Shown piece after piece: positions 7,736-16,934 of a stretch of DNA of 64,000 nucleotides. This DNA is from Curtobacterium sp. 458. Lineage in GTDB: Bacteria; Actinomycetota; Actinomycetes; Actinomycetales; Microbacteriaceae. Below the pieces are notes generated by a model. It was not told the origin of the DNA. It saw only the letters and a list, made by a program, of their open reading frames with translations, and did no database searches. Position numbers and translations under genes: made by a program. How positions within the stretch are numbered: position 1 is the stretch's first letter; every line of letters starts with the position of its first letter. The DNA lies in assembly GCF_030406605.1 (NCBI RefSeq), contig NZ_CP129104.1:632072-696071 (forward strand). The letters run 5' to 3'.

Positions 7736-8614
7736 ATGGAGACCCGCCTGCTGGAACAGTTCGTCGCCGTGGCCGACGAGGGTGGCGTGACCCGTGCGGC
7801 CGAACGCCTCTGGGCAGCGCAGTCGACGGTGTCCGCCGGCCTCGCGTCGCTCGAACGGTCGCTCGGCGTCCGGTTGTTCGATCGCACCGGCCGCACCCTC
7901 GTGCTCACGACCGCGGGTGAGGACCTGCTGCCGCACGCCCGGGCCGTGCTGGAGTCCCTCGACCGGATGCGCGACCTCGCGACGGTGGACGACGCCGACC
8001 TGCGCGGACGGGTGCGGCTCGGGATCTTCACGAGCATGGACATCGTGGACCTCACGGGGGTGCTGCGACGGTTCCGGCAGCGGCACCCGCTCGTCGCGGT
8101 GGAGTTGATGACGTCGCCGTCGGGGACGACCGGACTCGTGCAGGACCTCGTGGCGGGGCGGATCGACCTCGCGTACTCCGGTCTGCCGAACCCGCCGAGC
8201 GGTGTCGTCGTCGAGCCGCTGCGGGAGTTGCCGTTCCGGGTGTTCACGGCGCCGGACCACCCCCTCGCCGGTCGGGCGTCGGTGTCACTCGCGGAGCTCG
8301 CCGACGAACCGTTCGTCGACACGGCGCACGGGTTCGGCAACCGGGTGATCCTCGACCAGGCACTCGAGCAGCGCGGCATCCGGCGCCGGATCGTCGCGGA
8401 GATGAACGACATGCCGGCGGTCGTCCGGTTCGCGGCCGCCGGTCTCGGGGTCGGCGTGGTGCCGGACTCGGGGGTGCGGCACGAGGGCGCGGTGCTCGAA
8501 CTCGAGGACGACGTACCGCCGCTGCGGATCGGCCTCGCGATGCGCACCGCCCCGGAGCCGAACCGCGCGACGCAGACGCTGGCCCGCGACATCGTCGCGG
8601 CGCGCGTCGGGTAG
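7736..8614 (+). CDS. LysR-family transcriptional regulator
   Basis: 292 residues. The HTH lies at residues 1-60 (AAQSTVSAGLASLERSLG), then the effector-binding domain. The start is ATG 7736 (METRLLEQF), giving the standard LysR N-terminus; the frame is open 12 codons upstream. It is divergent from the MFS exporter, which it probably controls. A strong hairpin follows 20 nt after the stop. Confidence 0.9.
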   Translation: METRLLEQFVAVADEGGVTRAAERLWAAQSTVSAGLASLERSLGVRLFDRTGRTLVLTTAGEDLLPHARAVLESLDRMRDLATVDDADLRGRVRLGIFTSMDIVDLTGVLRRFRQRHPLVAVELMTSPSGTTGLVQDLVAGRIDLAYSGLPNPPSGVVVEPLRELPFRVFTAPDHPLAGRASVSLAELADEPFVDTAHGFGNRVILDQALEQRGIRRRIVAEMNDMPAVVRFAAAGLGVGVVPDSGVRHEGAVLELEDDVPPLRIGLAMRTAPEPNRATQTLARDIVAARVG

Positions 8615-8633
8615 TCACCCGACCGACGGACTG

Positions 8634-8679
8634 GCGCGGCACGCTCGGTGGCAACGCTCCAGCGTTGCGCGTGCCGCGC
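8634..8679. terminator. Two-tier hairpin between convergent genes
   Basis: The outer 11-bp stem (8634-8644 with 8669-8679) and inner 8-bp stem (8651-8658 with 8661-8668) are both perfect, separated by a 6-nt bulge on one side. It sits between the stops of the LysR gene and the sigma-partner gene and can act in both directions. Confidence 0.85.
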
Positions 8680-8732
8680 TGACCGAGCCTGCGAGGGAAG
8701 ACGGCACGGCGCCGCCACGCGCCTCCAGGCCG

Positions 8733-9518
8733 TCAGTCCCCCCAGATCTCCCCGACGATCGCGGGCAGGAGCCCGTTCGTCGGGAAGTCGGTCTGCACGA
8801 TCTCGATCGCGAGGTTCCCGCGGGTGAAGTAGGTACCGGTCACGTCGACACCGCTGTCCGTCCCCGGACGGTAGGTGCACGCCCGACCCCCCAGACGGTC
8901 GACGCACGTCGGATCGAAGCTGTCGACGTTGCTCGCCGCGTACTCGTTGAGCTCCGACGTCACCGGTCGGACCGTCACACTGATGTGTGCCGCCACGCCC
9001 TCGTTCTGCCACCCACAGGCGAGCGACTCCGCCGGGTCGCGGAGCTTCTGGATGCGGTCGTTGCCGTCCGGTTCGCGTTCGCCGCCGTCGGCCGTCCAGA
9101 TCGTGGACGTCTGCCGAGCAGCGCCGAAGAAGCGGGCGTAGTCGGCATCGGGGACGAGGAGGTAGCAGTCTCCCGGGATCCGGACGTCCGGCTCGCTCGC
9201 CGCCGTCGCGGTGCTCGTCGGTGTCGGGCGGGGCGCAGGGGTCGTCGTGATCGGCGCGGACGTCGGAGTGGTCGCAGACGGAGCCGGCGCGGGCTCCTGC
9301 GTCGCGGTGGGTGCGGCGACCGGCTGGTCCTGCTGGGACAGCGACACCGCGACCGCGCCCGATGCGGTCCCGAGCGCCAGCAGCCCGACGACACCGATCG
9401 CGATGCCCGGACGGATGCGGCGACGCCGGGAACGCGGGGTGGCGCGCTCGAGGACGTTCTGCTTCATCGCCACGAGCATCCGCTGGAGGTCGTCTCCCTC
9501 GGGGGGTTCAGTGTTCAT
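8733..9518 (-). CDS. Sigma-factor-linked single-pass membrane protein (putative anti-sigma factor)
   Basis: 261 residues. The first 35 or so are a basic cytoplasmic segment, followed by one membrane helix (IAIGVVGLLALGTASGAVAV), a Pro/Thr/Ser-rich linker (about residues 65-110) and an extracellular domain with four cysteines. The gene overlaps the end of the ECF sigma gene by 11 bp, the usual place of an anti-sigma factor. No HxxxCxxC zinc motif is seen, so the cytoplasmic part is atypical. The extracellular domain ends in a motif (TYFTRG, then GLL) shared with the lipoprotein at 59260-59952. Confidence 0.75.
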   Translation of the reverse strand: MNTEPPEGDDLQRMLVAMKQNVLERATPRSRRRRIRPGIAIGVVGLLALGTASGAVAVSLSQQDQPVAAPTATQEPAPAPSATTPTSAPITTTPAPRPTPTSTATAASEPDVRIPGDCYLLVPDADYARFFGAARQTSTIWTADGGEREPDGNDRIQKLRDPAESLACGWQNEGVAAHISVTVRPVTSELNEYAASNVDSFDPTCVDRLGGRACTYRPGTDSGVDVTGTYFTRGNLAIEIVQTDFPTNGLLPAIVGEIWGD

Positions 9519-10053
9519 CGTGCATCACCGCCTTCCGCAGTCGTGCGCGGGACCGTGCGACCCGCTGGGTGACCGCACCGACGCTCAGGCCGAGCAGCTG
9601 TGCCGCCTCGGCGTAGGAGTGTCCCTCGAGGAGGCACAGCTCGCAGATCCGTCGGTCGGTCTCGGGCAGGGCCGCGATCTCGTCACGGACCCAGCGGAGT
9701 CGCTCGGCGGCCTCCGCGTGGTCATCGGGTGCCGGGAGTTCCTCCGGGAGTTCGACCCCGCGGCGTCGCGCCTGCTTCCGACCGACGTTGAGCGCGTGGT
9801 TCCGGCAGACGACGAGCAGCCACGGCAACATCGTGTCGGCCGGCAGCTCGAGGGTCGACGCACGCTGCCAGAGGGTGAGGAAGCTGTCCTGCACGGCCTC
9901 CTCGACGTCCGGGCGGCTCTCGACGACGGCCCAGGCGTACCGGGTGAGGGTGGCCGCGTACCGGTCGAACGCCCTCGCGAGCGCCTGCTGGTCGCCGTGC
10001 CCGATCGCCCGGACGAGTTGCTCGTCCGTCTCGGTCCTCGTCTCCACGTCCAC
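9508..10053 (-). CDS. ECF-type RNA polymerase sigma factor
   Basis: 181 residues. Region 2 lies near residues 10-75 (YAATLTRYAWAVV, DVEEAVQDSFLTLW). Region 4 lies near 115-175 (YAEAAQLLGLSVGAVTQRVA). GTG 10053 is chosen because AAGGAGGT lies 5 nt upstream; an upstream in-frame ATG at 10098 lacks a ribosome site. It overlaps the membrane partner gene by 11 bp, implying translational coupling. The regulon and signal are unknown. Confidence 0.92.
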   Translation of the reverse strand: MDVETRTETDEQLVRAIGHGDQQALARAFDRYAATLTRYAWAVVESRPDVEEAVQDSFLTLWQRASTLELPADTMLPWLLVVCRNHALNVGRKQARRRGVELPEELPAPDDHAEAAERLRWVRDEIAALPETDRRICELCLLEGHSYAEAAQLLGLSVGAVTQRVARSRARLRKAVMHDEH

Positions 10054-10179
10054 ATCCCACCTCCTTCGACCAGGAGTGTCGGCAGGACCCGCGATCATGA
10101 CAGCGCAGTGTCCGGATCGAGCGTCCGGGCGTGTCGGGACGGACCGGTCACGACCCAGGACGGGGCCGGACGCCTGCGG

Positions 10180-10443
10180 TCAGTGGAAGTCGTCGCCGTC
10201 GCTCTCGCCCGGGGTCTTGTGCCCACCGAGCATGTCGTTGTCGTCCTGGTCGCTGGTGGACGCCAGCTGGAGCATCGCGAGCACGACGACGACCACGATG
10301 AACGCGACACCGAGGAAGATGACGGCGAGGTGAGGCTCACGGGTCGAGATGAGGACCACCAGCGCGACGAACACGGCGATGATCGCCGAGATGCCGAGGA
10401 GTTCGGCCGGGCGCAGACGGTCGCGGCGGCTGGGGGTGGTCAT
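10180..10443 (-). CDS. Small two-helix membrane protein
   Basis: 87 residues with two hydrophobic segments (ISAIIAVFVALVVLIS and HLAVIFLGVAFIVVVVVLAML) and an acidic C-terminus rich in Asp. The ATG overlaps the stop of the upstream membrane gene (ATGA), so the two form an operon. I do not recognise a named family. It starts at 10443; the longer open frame has no support. Confidence 0.75.
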   Translation of the reverse strand: MTTPSRRDRLRPAELLGISAIIAVFVALVVLISTREPHLAVIFLGVAFIVVVVVLAMLQLASTSDQDDNDMLGGHKTPGESDGDDFH

Positions 10444-11096
10444 GCGTGTGGTGCTCCGTCCGGGGCGGCTGCCGGAGCGGCCGTGCCCCACTTGTGCGAG
10501 AGTCCGGCGATCACGTGGAAGACCGCCGTGACGGCGAGGTAGGCGCCGAGCAGGCCGACCAGGATGATCGGCGCGTCGAGGGTGCCCTGGGCCTCGTCGA
10601 TGCCACCGAGCTGCTTCGAGTAGTCGGGCGGGGTCACGAGGAAGGCGATGGCGAGCAGCAGGGTCAGGCCGCCGACCGTCGTCCAGTCGCGGGCGAACGG
10701 AGACCGGCCGCGGGCGCGCAGTCCCTGTGTGAGCTCGAGCGCGCCGGTGAGGACCGCGAACGCCACGACGATCGTGATGAACGCGGGGAGACCGCCGCCG
10801 TTGAGGACCAGCGCGGCGATCCCGCAGAGGACCGCGATGATCGCCTGCGCGAGGGTCGACCGGCGAGCGCGCCCGTCGCCGTCGAGTCGACGCGAGCCGG
10901 CGGCCAGCACGATGCCCTCGACCACCGCGTACCCGCCGAACAGCAGCAGACCGTAGCCGGCGGCGTGGTTCGAGGAGAAGGTGATCACGAGCGCGACGAC
11001 CGCAGCGGGGACGGCCCGAAGGACCGGGATCGGCCAGTACCGTGCGCGACGGGTGGCGTCGTCCATGGTGGAGACGTCGTCCACGGAGTCGGACAC
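10440..11096 (-). CDS. Multi-pass membrane protein, HdeD/DUF308-like
   Basis: 218 residues with about six hydrophobic segments and short loops, resembling HdeD-type acid-resistance membrane proteins in topology only. I choose GTG 11096 because GAAAGAGG lies just upstream; ATG 11114 is the in-frame alternative. It is first in a two-gene operon (4-nt overlap) with the small membrane protein. The role is unknown. Confidence 0.75.
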   Translation of the reverse strand: MSDSVDDVSTMDDATRRARYWPIPVLRAVPAAVVALVITFSSNHAAGYGLLLFGGYAVVEGIVLAAGSRRLDGDGRARRSTLAQAIIAVLCGIAALVLNGGGLPAFITIVVAFAVLTGALELTQGLRARGRSPFARDWTTVGGLTLLLAIAFLVTPPDYSKQLGGIDEAQGTLDAPIILVGLLGAYLAVTAVFHVIAGLSHKWGTAAPAAAPDGAPHA

Positions 11097-11216
11097 AGGA
11101 CCTCTTTCAGGCATGCGGATCGTACGGTCGATCCTACCGCCGGCGGGGTGGACGCCCGACCGGGGCCGGGCGTCCGCGCTGAGGATGCTCGAACCCGGTC
11201 GGGCGGCCGCGCCCGA

Positions 11217-13187
11217 TCAGACCGGATCGACGTCCGACCCGGAGCCGACACCGGGTGCCGGGACCCGGTCGGTGGCGCCGGTCACGAGGCGGTGCCGCCG
11301 ACGCGCGAGCCACCAGCAGGCGCCTCCGGCGGCGAGCACGACCCCGGCGAGCGCCGCGACCATCGCGAGGTCCGCAGCACCCGTGTACGCGAGCGCCGTT
11401 GGTCCACCGGCACGAGCGTCGGACCCGTCCGGCGCCGCGACGGGCGATCGGTCGGCTCCGGGTCGGCCGTCACCGTCGGTCGGCGTGCCGGTGGGCTCCG
11501 GCGAGACCGACGGCTGCGGTGACACGGACGGTTCCGGGCCGGCCGGATCGACGACGCCGATGACCACCTCCTCCGACTCGTCACCACCGTCGGGGTCGGT
11601 CGGTGACGTGGCCGTCGCCACGTTCGGGATGTCGGAGCCGTCGCCGCGGTAGTCCGGGTCGAGCTCGGCCCGGATGCGGAACGCGGTGGTCTCCCCCGCC
11701 GCGAGCGAGCGTCCGGAGTGGCACGTGACCGTCTGCCCCTCGGCGGCGCAGTCGTCCGGCGAGCCGGTGAAGCGCAGCGGTCCGGGGAGGACGTCCACGG
11801 CGCCGACGTGCTCGGCGACGGCAGGACCCCGGTTGCGGGCCGTCACGGTGTACTCGACCTCGTCGCCGGGCTCGACGCCGTCGGCCGGGGCCACGCGCTT
11901 GTCCGTCTCGACGTGGGCGACCGGTGCGACGCCGTCCACCGTCGCCGTCGCGCGTGAGGTGTTGTCGGACTCGTCGACGTCCGACACGGAGGGCGCGGCA
12001 GCGATCGTCGCGGTGCTCTCCAGCGTCCCCGCGGCCTGCTCGGCCACCGTGGCGCTGATCGTGACGGCCGCGGCCGAGCCCCGGGGCAGGTCGAGGTCGG
12101 TGCCAACGTCGCCGGTGCCGGACGCCGTTCCGCACGCGGCACCGTCGGCCCCGGCGCACCGCCAGGTGACGTCCTGCAGCTCGTCCGGGACGTCCACGGC
12201 GAACGCGCTGGGCGCACTCGCGTTCACACCGACGTTCCGCGCGGTCGCGGTGTACTCGACCGCTGCGCCGGGTGCGAGCTGCGCGGGCAGGTCCTGCTCG
12301 ACGGCGAGGTCGGCAGGCTTGCGGACGGAGAACTCCTCGATCTCGTGGACGTTGACGTGGCTGCCGGTCGCGGCGGAGAAGCCGAGCCGCAGGGTCGCGG
12401 GCAGGGGTGCCTGTCCGTCCCCGTGCAGCGGGACGTCCGCGAGGACGGGCCGCATCTCGTCCCCCTCCTGCAGGCGGACGCTCATCGTCAGCTCACCGGC
12501 GTCGCCGGGCAGCAGCGTGATCCGGACGCGCCGTGGTTCGTCAGCTGGTGCGAGGACCCCGGTCGGCGCGGGCGCCCCGGCGATGTAGCGGTAGCCCTCG
12601 ACCCCGTCGCCGGAGCCGCGGATGACCACGTGCTGCGGGCTCGCTCCTGGGCCCGAACCGTTGATGCGCGCCGAGAAGTTGCCGTAGTGGTCGAGCGCGA
12701 CGGCCGCGAAGCCGCCGGGGACGCCGGGCAGGTCGCACTGCCGGCTGCCGCCCTCGGTCGACTCCTTCCGACAGGTGTAGCCGAGCCCGGCGCCGAACGA
12801 GCCGACGCCCTGGGGAGCGGCCCCGTCCGCGAGGAAGAGCAGGAGGCCGTCCGCGCCGGGATCGTCCTTCGCGGTGTGCATCGTGTACGTGAACTCGATC
12901 TCGAGCCCGGTGTCGGACGGGAACGTGTCGTCGGTCGACCACGCTCCCGCTTGCTTGCGGTCGTCCGTGGTGAGGCGCAGACGACCGTCGGTGATCGTCG
13001 CGTCGCCGTGCAGCGAACCGCCTGCGGGCGACGTGAACCGGTGGTCGTAGGGGAACGTGAGCTCGGCGGCGGTCGAGGAGGCGGAGACGAGAGCGGGGGC
13101 GGCGAGCACGGCGAGGGCGGTGCACACGCTCGCCGTCCCCACGAGCCGTCGGAGGATCCGAGATCTGGTGGTGCTGGGTTCTGTCAT
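11217..13187 (-). CDS. Surface protein: L-type lectin-like domain, DUF11 repeats, LAYTG sorting signal
   Basis: 656 residues. A signal peptide (residues 1-40, with [10 protein letters not shown]) leads to a lectin-like beta-sandwich at about 43-290 ([20 protein letters not shown], then GSFGAGLGY). Two DUF11-like repeats follow at about 295-420 and 430-545 ([19 protein letters not shown]), then a Pro/Ser-rich wall spanner. The C-terminus has LAYTG at 599-603, a membrane helix and RRRHR. LAxTG is the motif used by class E sortases of high-GC Gram-positives, so the protein is probably fixed to the cell wall. The tail after the helix is longer than usual. It probably binds glycans; the ligand is unknown. 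No sortase gene lies in the window. Confidence 0.85.
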   Translation of the reverse strand: MTEPSTTRSRILRRLVGTASVCTALAVLAAPALVSASSTAAELTFPYDHRFTSPAGGSLHGDATITDGRLRLTTDDRKQAGAWSTDDTFPSDTGLEIEFTYTMHTAKDDPGADGLLLFLADGAAPQGVGSFGAGLGYTCRKESTEGGSRQCDLPGVPGGFAAVALDHYGNFSARINGSGPGASPQHVVIRGSGDGVEGYRYIAGAPAPTGVLAPADEPRRVRITLLPGDAGELTMSVRLQEGDEMRPVLADVPLHGDGQAPLPATLRLGFSAATGSHVNVHEIEEFSVRKPADLAVEQDLPAQLAPGAAVEYTATARNVGVNASAPSAFAVDVPDELQDVTWRCAGADGAACGTASGTGDVGTDLDLPRGSAAAVTISATVAEQAAGTLESTATIAAAPSVSDVDESDNTSRATATVDGVAPVAHVETDKRVAPADGVEPGDEVEYTVTARNRGPAVAEHVGAVDVLPGPLRFTGSPDDCAAEGQTVTCHSGRSLAAGETTAFRIRAELDPDYRGDGSDIPNVATATSPTDPDGGDESEEVVIGVVDPAGPEPSVSPQPSVSPEPTGTPTDGDGRPGADRSPVAAPDGSDARAGGPTALAYTGAADLAMVAALAGVVLAAGGACWWLARRRHRLVTGATDRVPAPGVGSGSDVDPV

Positions 13188-13221
13188 GCCCCGATCGTCG
13201 CGAGCAGGGCACGGCCGCCGA

Positions 13222-13251
13222 GGGTCCGTCGGCCGGTCGGTGGACGGACCC
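13222..13251 (-). terminator. Hairpin after the alpha-glucosidase gene
   Basis: The perfect 9-bp stem 13222-13230 with 13243-13251, loop of 12 nt, lies 42 nt beyond the minus-strand stop at 13293. Confidence 0.6.
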
Positions 13252-13292
13252 GCTCAGCGCGGCGCCTGTGCAGGAACGGCGCGGACGCGCGC

Positions 13293-14978
13293 TCAGCGGG
13301 CCGGGTCCACCCAGACCGTCGTCTCCCCGGGGAGCAGCCCGTCGCCGAGGGGCCCGGACGCGAGCAGGACCCGCCCCGCGGGCAGCGGAACCGGTTCCGT
13401 CCCGAAGTTCATGACGCACCGCCACCCGTCGTGCCGGTCGAACGCGACGACGGACGCAGCCGCCGACCCAGACGCGACCGAAGCCGCGGACGCCGTCGCA
13501 CCGTCGACCCACGTCAGCTCCTCGCCGCGCTGCAGTCGGCCCCGCTCCGCGAGCGCTGCACGGTACAGGCTCAGCGTCGACCCGGGTTCGCCGTCCTCGG
13601 CCTCCACCGAACTCGCCCCGAAGTCCTCCGGCTGCGGCAGGTGCGGCGCCACGGCACCGAACCCGAACGACGGCCCCGACGTGGTCCACGGGATGGGTAC
13701 ACGGCAGCCGTCGCGGCCCTTCACGGTGTGCCCGGTCCGGATCCACTTCGGGTCCTGGAGTTCGTCGTGCGGGATCGCGGGCGCTTCGTGCAGCCCGAGC
13801 TCCTCGCCCTGGTACACGTAGGTCGAACCGGGCAGGGCGAGCAGGAGCACCGTCGCGGCCCGTGCCCGCCGGAGCCCGCGCTCCCGGTCGAGCGCCGGCG
13901 TCGTGCCGTCGGTCATGAGCCAGGCGTCGGTGTCGGTCCCCTCGGGCAGGCCGTAGCGGGTGGCGTGCCGGACGACGTCGTGGTTCGAGAGCACCCACGT
14001 CGAGGACGCACCGGACTCCTCCGCCGCTGCGATGTTCCGCGAGATGATCGTCCGGAACACCTCGGCGTCGAACGGGGCCTCGAGCAGGTCGAAGTTGAAC
14101 GCCTGTCCGAGCTCGGTCGGCCGGGCGTAGAGCACGCGACGCGGCGCCGGGGCCCATGCCTCGGCGACGGCGGCCCGCGGCGGGTCGTACTCGTCGAGCA
14201 CGAGGCGCCACCCCTCGAAGATCTCGTGCACCTCGTCGCGGTCGTACAGCGGGTCGGAGCCGTCGAGCGGCAACGCCTGCTCGTTCGACGGGCGGTACGG
14301 CGTCGAGAGGTCCTTCGCGAGGCCGTGGGCGACGTCGACACGGAACCCGTCCACCCCGCGGTCCGCCCAGAACCGCAGCGTCTCCTCGAAGTCGGCCCGC
14401 ACCTCGGGGTTCGACCAGTCGAGGTCCGGCTGCTCCGGCGCGAACAGGTGCAGGTACCACTGCCCGTCCGGCACGCGCGTCCAGGCGCTGCCACCGAAGT
14501 TCGACACCCAGTCGCTCGGCGGGAGTTCGCCGGACTCCCCCGCGCCCTCACGGAAGACGTACCGAGCACGTTCCCGGGAACCGGGCGGCGCGGCGAGCGC
14601 TGCCTCGAACCACGCGTGCGCCGAGGAGGTGTGGTTCGGCACGATGTCGACGATCACGCGGAGGTCGTGCTCGTGCGCGGCACGGAGGAACGCGTCGAAG
14701 TCGTCGAGCGTCCCGAGCCGCGGGTCGACCGCCCGGTAGTCGGCCACGTCGTAGCCGCCGTCGGCGAGCGGCGACGGGAAGAACGGCGAGAGCCACACCG
14801 CGTCCACGCCGAGCGAGGCGAGGTACGGCACCCGCGAGGTGATCCCTGCCACGTCCCCGAGCCCGTCGCCGTCCGCGTCCGCGAAGCTCCGCGGGTAGAC
14901 CTGGTAGACGACGGCGTCACGCCACCAGTCGGCATCGGGGGTGCGGGGCGTGCTGGCGGGCGTCCTCGGGGTGCTCAC
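13293..14978 (-). CDS. GH13 alpha-glucosidase / oligo-1,6-glucosidase
   Basis: 561 residues, the usual length. It hydrolyses alpha-glucosidic bonds of short oligosaccharides in the cytoplasm. The GH13 conserved regions are present: DIVPNH (111-116), GFRVDVAHG with nucleophile D215, the acid/base E273 in VAEAWA, and SNHD with D334. The GTG start at 14978 follows TATCGT by 7 nt (probably leaderless); the frame is open upstream without support. No sugar transporter is adjacent. The exact substrate (maltose, isomaltose, sucrose-type or trehalulose-type) cannot be told from sequence alone. Confidence 0.93.
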   Translation of the reverse strand: MSTPRTPASTPRTPDADWWRDAVVYQVYPRSFADADGDGLGDVAGITSRVPYLASLGVDAVWLSPFFPSPLADGGYDVADYRAVDPRLGTLDDFDAFLRAAHEHDLRVIVDIVPNHTSSAHAWFEAALAAPPGSRERARYVFREGAGESGELPPSDWVSNFGGSAWTRVPDGQWYLHLFAPEQPDLDWSNPEVRADFEETLRFWADRGVDGFRVDVAHGLAKDLSTPYRPSNEQALPLDGSDPLYDRDEVHEIFEGWRLVLDEYDPPRAAVAEAWAPAPRRVLYARPTELGQAFNFDLLEAPFDAEVFRTIISRNIAAAEESGASSTWVLSNHDVVRHATRYGLPEGTDTDAWLMTDGTTPALDRERGLRRARAATVLLLALPGSTYVYQGEELGLHEAPAIPHDELQDPKWIRTGHTVKGRDGCRVPIPWTTSGPSFGFGAVAPHLPQPEDFGASSVEAEDGEPGSTLSLYRAALAERGRLQRGEELTWVDGATASAASVASGSAAASVVAFDRHDGWRCVMNFGTEPVPLPAGRVLLASGPLGDGLLPGETTVWVDPAR

Positions 14979-15079
14979 GCGGCCGACGATACCGACGCCG
15001 GCTGCGCACGGGAATAGCGGCCCCGGTGACCTGATTGGTTGTACGTGACACCTTTCCGTCAACGAACAAGGGAACGCTG

Positions 15080-15637
15080 ATGACGAACGTCCTGGTCCTG
15101 GTCGGCAGCCTCCGCGCCGGCTCCATCAACCGCAAGCTCGCCGAGGCAGCGGAGCAGCACGCTCCTGAGGGCGTCGAGCTCTCCACGTACGACGCGATCA
15201 CCGACCTGCCCTTCTACAACGAGGACATCGACGGCGACACCCCGCCCGCCGCCGCCGTCGCGTTCCGCGAGGCCCTCGCCGCGTCCGACGGCGTGCTCCT
15301 CGTCACGCCGGAGTACAACGGCTCGATCCCGGCCGTGCTGAAGAACGCGCTCGACTGGGCCTCGCGTCCGTTCGGCGCCTCGCCCATCTCCGGCAAGCCG
15401 CTCGCCGTGATCGGTTCGGCGTTCGGGCAGTACGGCGGGGTCTGGGCGCACGACGACGCCCGCAAGGTCGCCGGCATCGCCGGCGCGAAGGTCCTCGAGG
15501 ACGTCAAGGTCGCCATCCCGCAGTCGGTCGTCCGGTTCGCCGAGACGCACCCGAAGGAGGACGACGAGGTCGTCTCGCTCGTGCAGGGCGCACTGCGCGC
15601 GCTCGCAGCGACCGCCGCGGAGCCGGTCGCCGCGTAG
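15080..15637 (+). CDS. NAD(P)H-dependent FMN reductase / quinone reductase
   Basis: 185 residues, flavodoxin-like fold. The phosphate loop is GSLRAGSINRKLA near residues 8-20, and the family motif TPEYNGSIPAVLKNALDW lies near 80-97. Such enzymes reduce quinones, azo dyes or chromate using FMN. ATG 15080 follows an AAGGGAA ribosome site. It stands alone and is followed by a strong palindromic terminator. Confidence 0.92.
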   Translation: MTNVLVLVGSLRAGSINRKLAEAAEQHAPEGVELSTYDAITDLPFYNEDIDGDTPPAAAVAFREALAASDGVLLVTPEYNGSIPAVLKNALDWASRPFGASPISGKPLAVIGSAFGQYGGVWAHDDARKVAGIAGAKVLEDVKVAIPQSVVRFAETHPKEDDEVVSLVQGALRALAATAAEPVAA

Positions 15638-15672
15638 CGATCGCGGGTCGCCCCGACGCGACCGTCTGCAGC

Positions 15673-15708
15673 CTGGAGGCGCGGTGCCAGCCCGCACCGC
15701 GCCTCCAG
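15673..15708. terminator. Palindrome-family terminator (15-bp perfect stem)
   Basis: Arms 15673-15687 and 15694-15708 pair perfectly around a 6-nt loop. The core CTGGAGGCGCGGTGC is shared with the palindromes at 18954 and 46409. It lies 35 nt after the FMN reductase stop. Confidence 0.85.
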
Positions 15709-15802
15709 TCCGTCTCCAGCACAGCATGCGGACGCATGCGCCTGTCCCCCATCCACAGAGTCGTTAGACGCTCTAGTAAGGAGACGGGTTACGCTGTCCC
15801 GC

Positions 15803-16315
15803 ATGTCCACGCAGGAGATCACCGAGGCGTCCGGGTACTGGTTCCCCGACGACGACGCAACGCAGCGCGGCGTCGCCGTCCTCAACGCCCTGCGTCGCTA
15901 CCGCTCCGCCGAGACCGCGATGCGCCGACGCACCCGTGACTCGATGGGCATGGGCGAGACCGACCTGCTCGCGGTCCGGTTCCTCCTCCAGGCCCAGCGC
16001 TCCGGGCGCCAGGTCAGCCCGAAGGACCTCGCGGCGTACCTCAAGATCTCGTCCGCCTCGACGACGATCCTCATCGACCGCCTCGTGAAGTCGAACCACG
16101 TCCGTCGTGAACCGCACCCCACCGACCGCCGGGCCCTCGTCATCGTGCCGACCACCGAGACCGACGAAGAGGTCCGCGCCACCCTCGGCGTGATGCACCG
16201 CCGCATGATGGCGATCGCCGAGGGCCTGCCCGCCGACGACGCGCGCGTCGTGGCGCGCTTCCTCGAGGACATGCGCAGCGCGGTCGACCAGGTCGACCCC
16301 GTCGCCGCGCACTGA
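15803..16315 (+). CDS. MarR-family transcriptional regulator
   Basis: 170 residues. The winged HTH lies at about 60-125, with recognition helix SSASTTILIDRLVKSNHV and wing PTDRRALVIV. Upstream, TTAGA and TCTAG at 15764-15775 form a dyad, and TACGCT lies 7 nt before ATG, which fits leaderless transcription and autoregulation. The target is unclear; the downstream Dps operon is the nearest candidate, 105 bp away on the same strand. Confidence 0.88.
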   Translation: MSTQEITEASGYWFPDDDATQRGVAVLNALRRYRSAETAMRRRTRDSMGMGETDLLAVRFLLQAQRSGRQVSPKDLAAYLKISSASTTILIDRLVKSNHVRREPHPTDRRALVIVPTTETDEEVRATLGVMHRRMMAIAEGLPADDARVVARFLEDMRSAVDQVDPVAAH

Positions 16316-16320
16316 ACGCG

Positions 16321-16334
16321 CCCGGACGTCCGGG
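16321..16334. terminator. Short perfect palindrome after the marR gene
   Basis: CCCGGACGTCCGGG is a 14-bp perfect palindrome 5 nt after the MarR stop. It is a weak terminator or an operator ahead of the Dps operon. Confidence 0.45.
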
Positions 16335-16420
16335 GAGCGAGCCCGGGGGACGGACGACCAGGGAGCACTGAGGCGACCCCGCGTAGACCGGAGTGGTCAC
16401 CGACGTGGAAGGAGCCGATC

Positions 16421-16927
16421 ATGCACGCATCGGACAAGCTCGCCAAGAACCTCCAGGCGGTCCTCGTGGACCTCATCGACCTGCACCTCCAGGGCAAGCA
16501 GGCCCACTGGAACATCCTGGGCACGAACTTCCGTGACCTCCACCTGCAGCTCGACGAGATCGTCGACGCCGCGCGCGAGTTCGCGGACGACATGGCGGAG
16601 CGCATGCGCGCCTTGTACGTGGTGCCGGACGGCCGTTCGGCCACCATCGCCGCCTCGACCCACCTCGACGCCTTCCCGGACGGCGAGATCCTGACGCACG
16701 ACGCGATCGACGAGATCACGTTGCGCCTCTACCAGGCGACCGGCACCATGCGCGACGTGCACGACGAGGTCGACGAGGAAGACCCCACCACCGCCGACCT
16801 GCTGCACGGCTTCATCGAGCGGCTCGAGCAGCTGGCCTGGATGGTCTCCGCGGAGAACCGCTCCCCCAGCACGCCGCTGGCCTCGGCCACCACACCGGCG
16901 GTCGCGAGCGCTTCCGACCACGAGTAA
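16421..16927 (+). CDS. dps: Dps-family ferritin-like DNA-protection protein
   Basis: 168 residues. It oxidises and stores iron at dimer interfaces and protects DNA under oxidative or starvation stress. The inter-subunit ferroxidase ligands H29, H41, D56 and E60 have the standard spacing. A Ser/Thr/Ala-rich tail follows residue 150. AAGGAG lies 6 nt before the ATG. It is first of three genes with an SDR and an FAD oxidoreductase (gaps of 7 and 9 nt). Confidence 0.93.
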   Translation: MHASDKLAKNLQAVLVDLIDLHLQGKQAHWNILGTNFRDLHLQLDEIVDAAREFADDMAERMRALYVVPDGRSATIAASTHLDAFPDGEILTHDAIDEITLRLYQATGTMRDVHDEVDEEDPTTADLLHGFIERLEQLAWMVSAENRSPSTPLASATTPAVASASDHE

Positions 16928-16934
16928 GCAGCGC

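Noticed and set aside
12345..15017. Very long open frame (890 codons) on the plus strand
   Set aside because: It lies opposite the lectin-like and GH13 genes, has Arg/Gly/Glu-rich composition without motifs, and reflects high-GC antisense openness.
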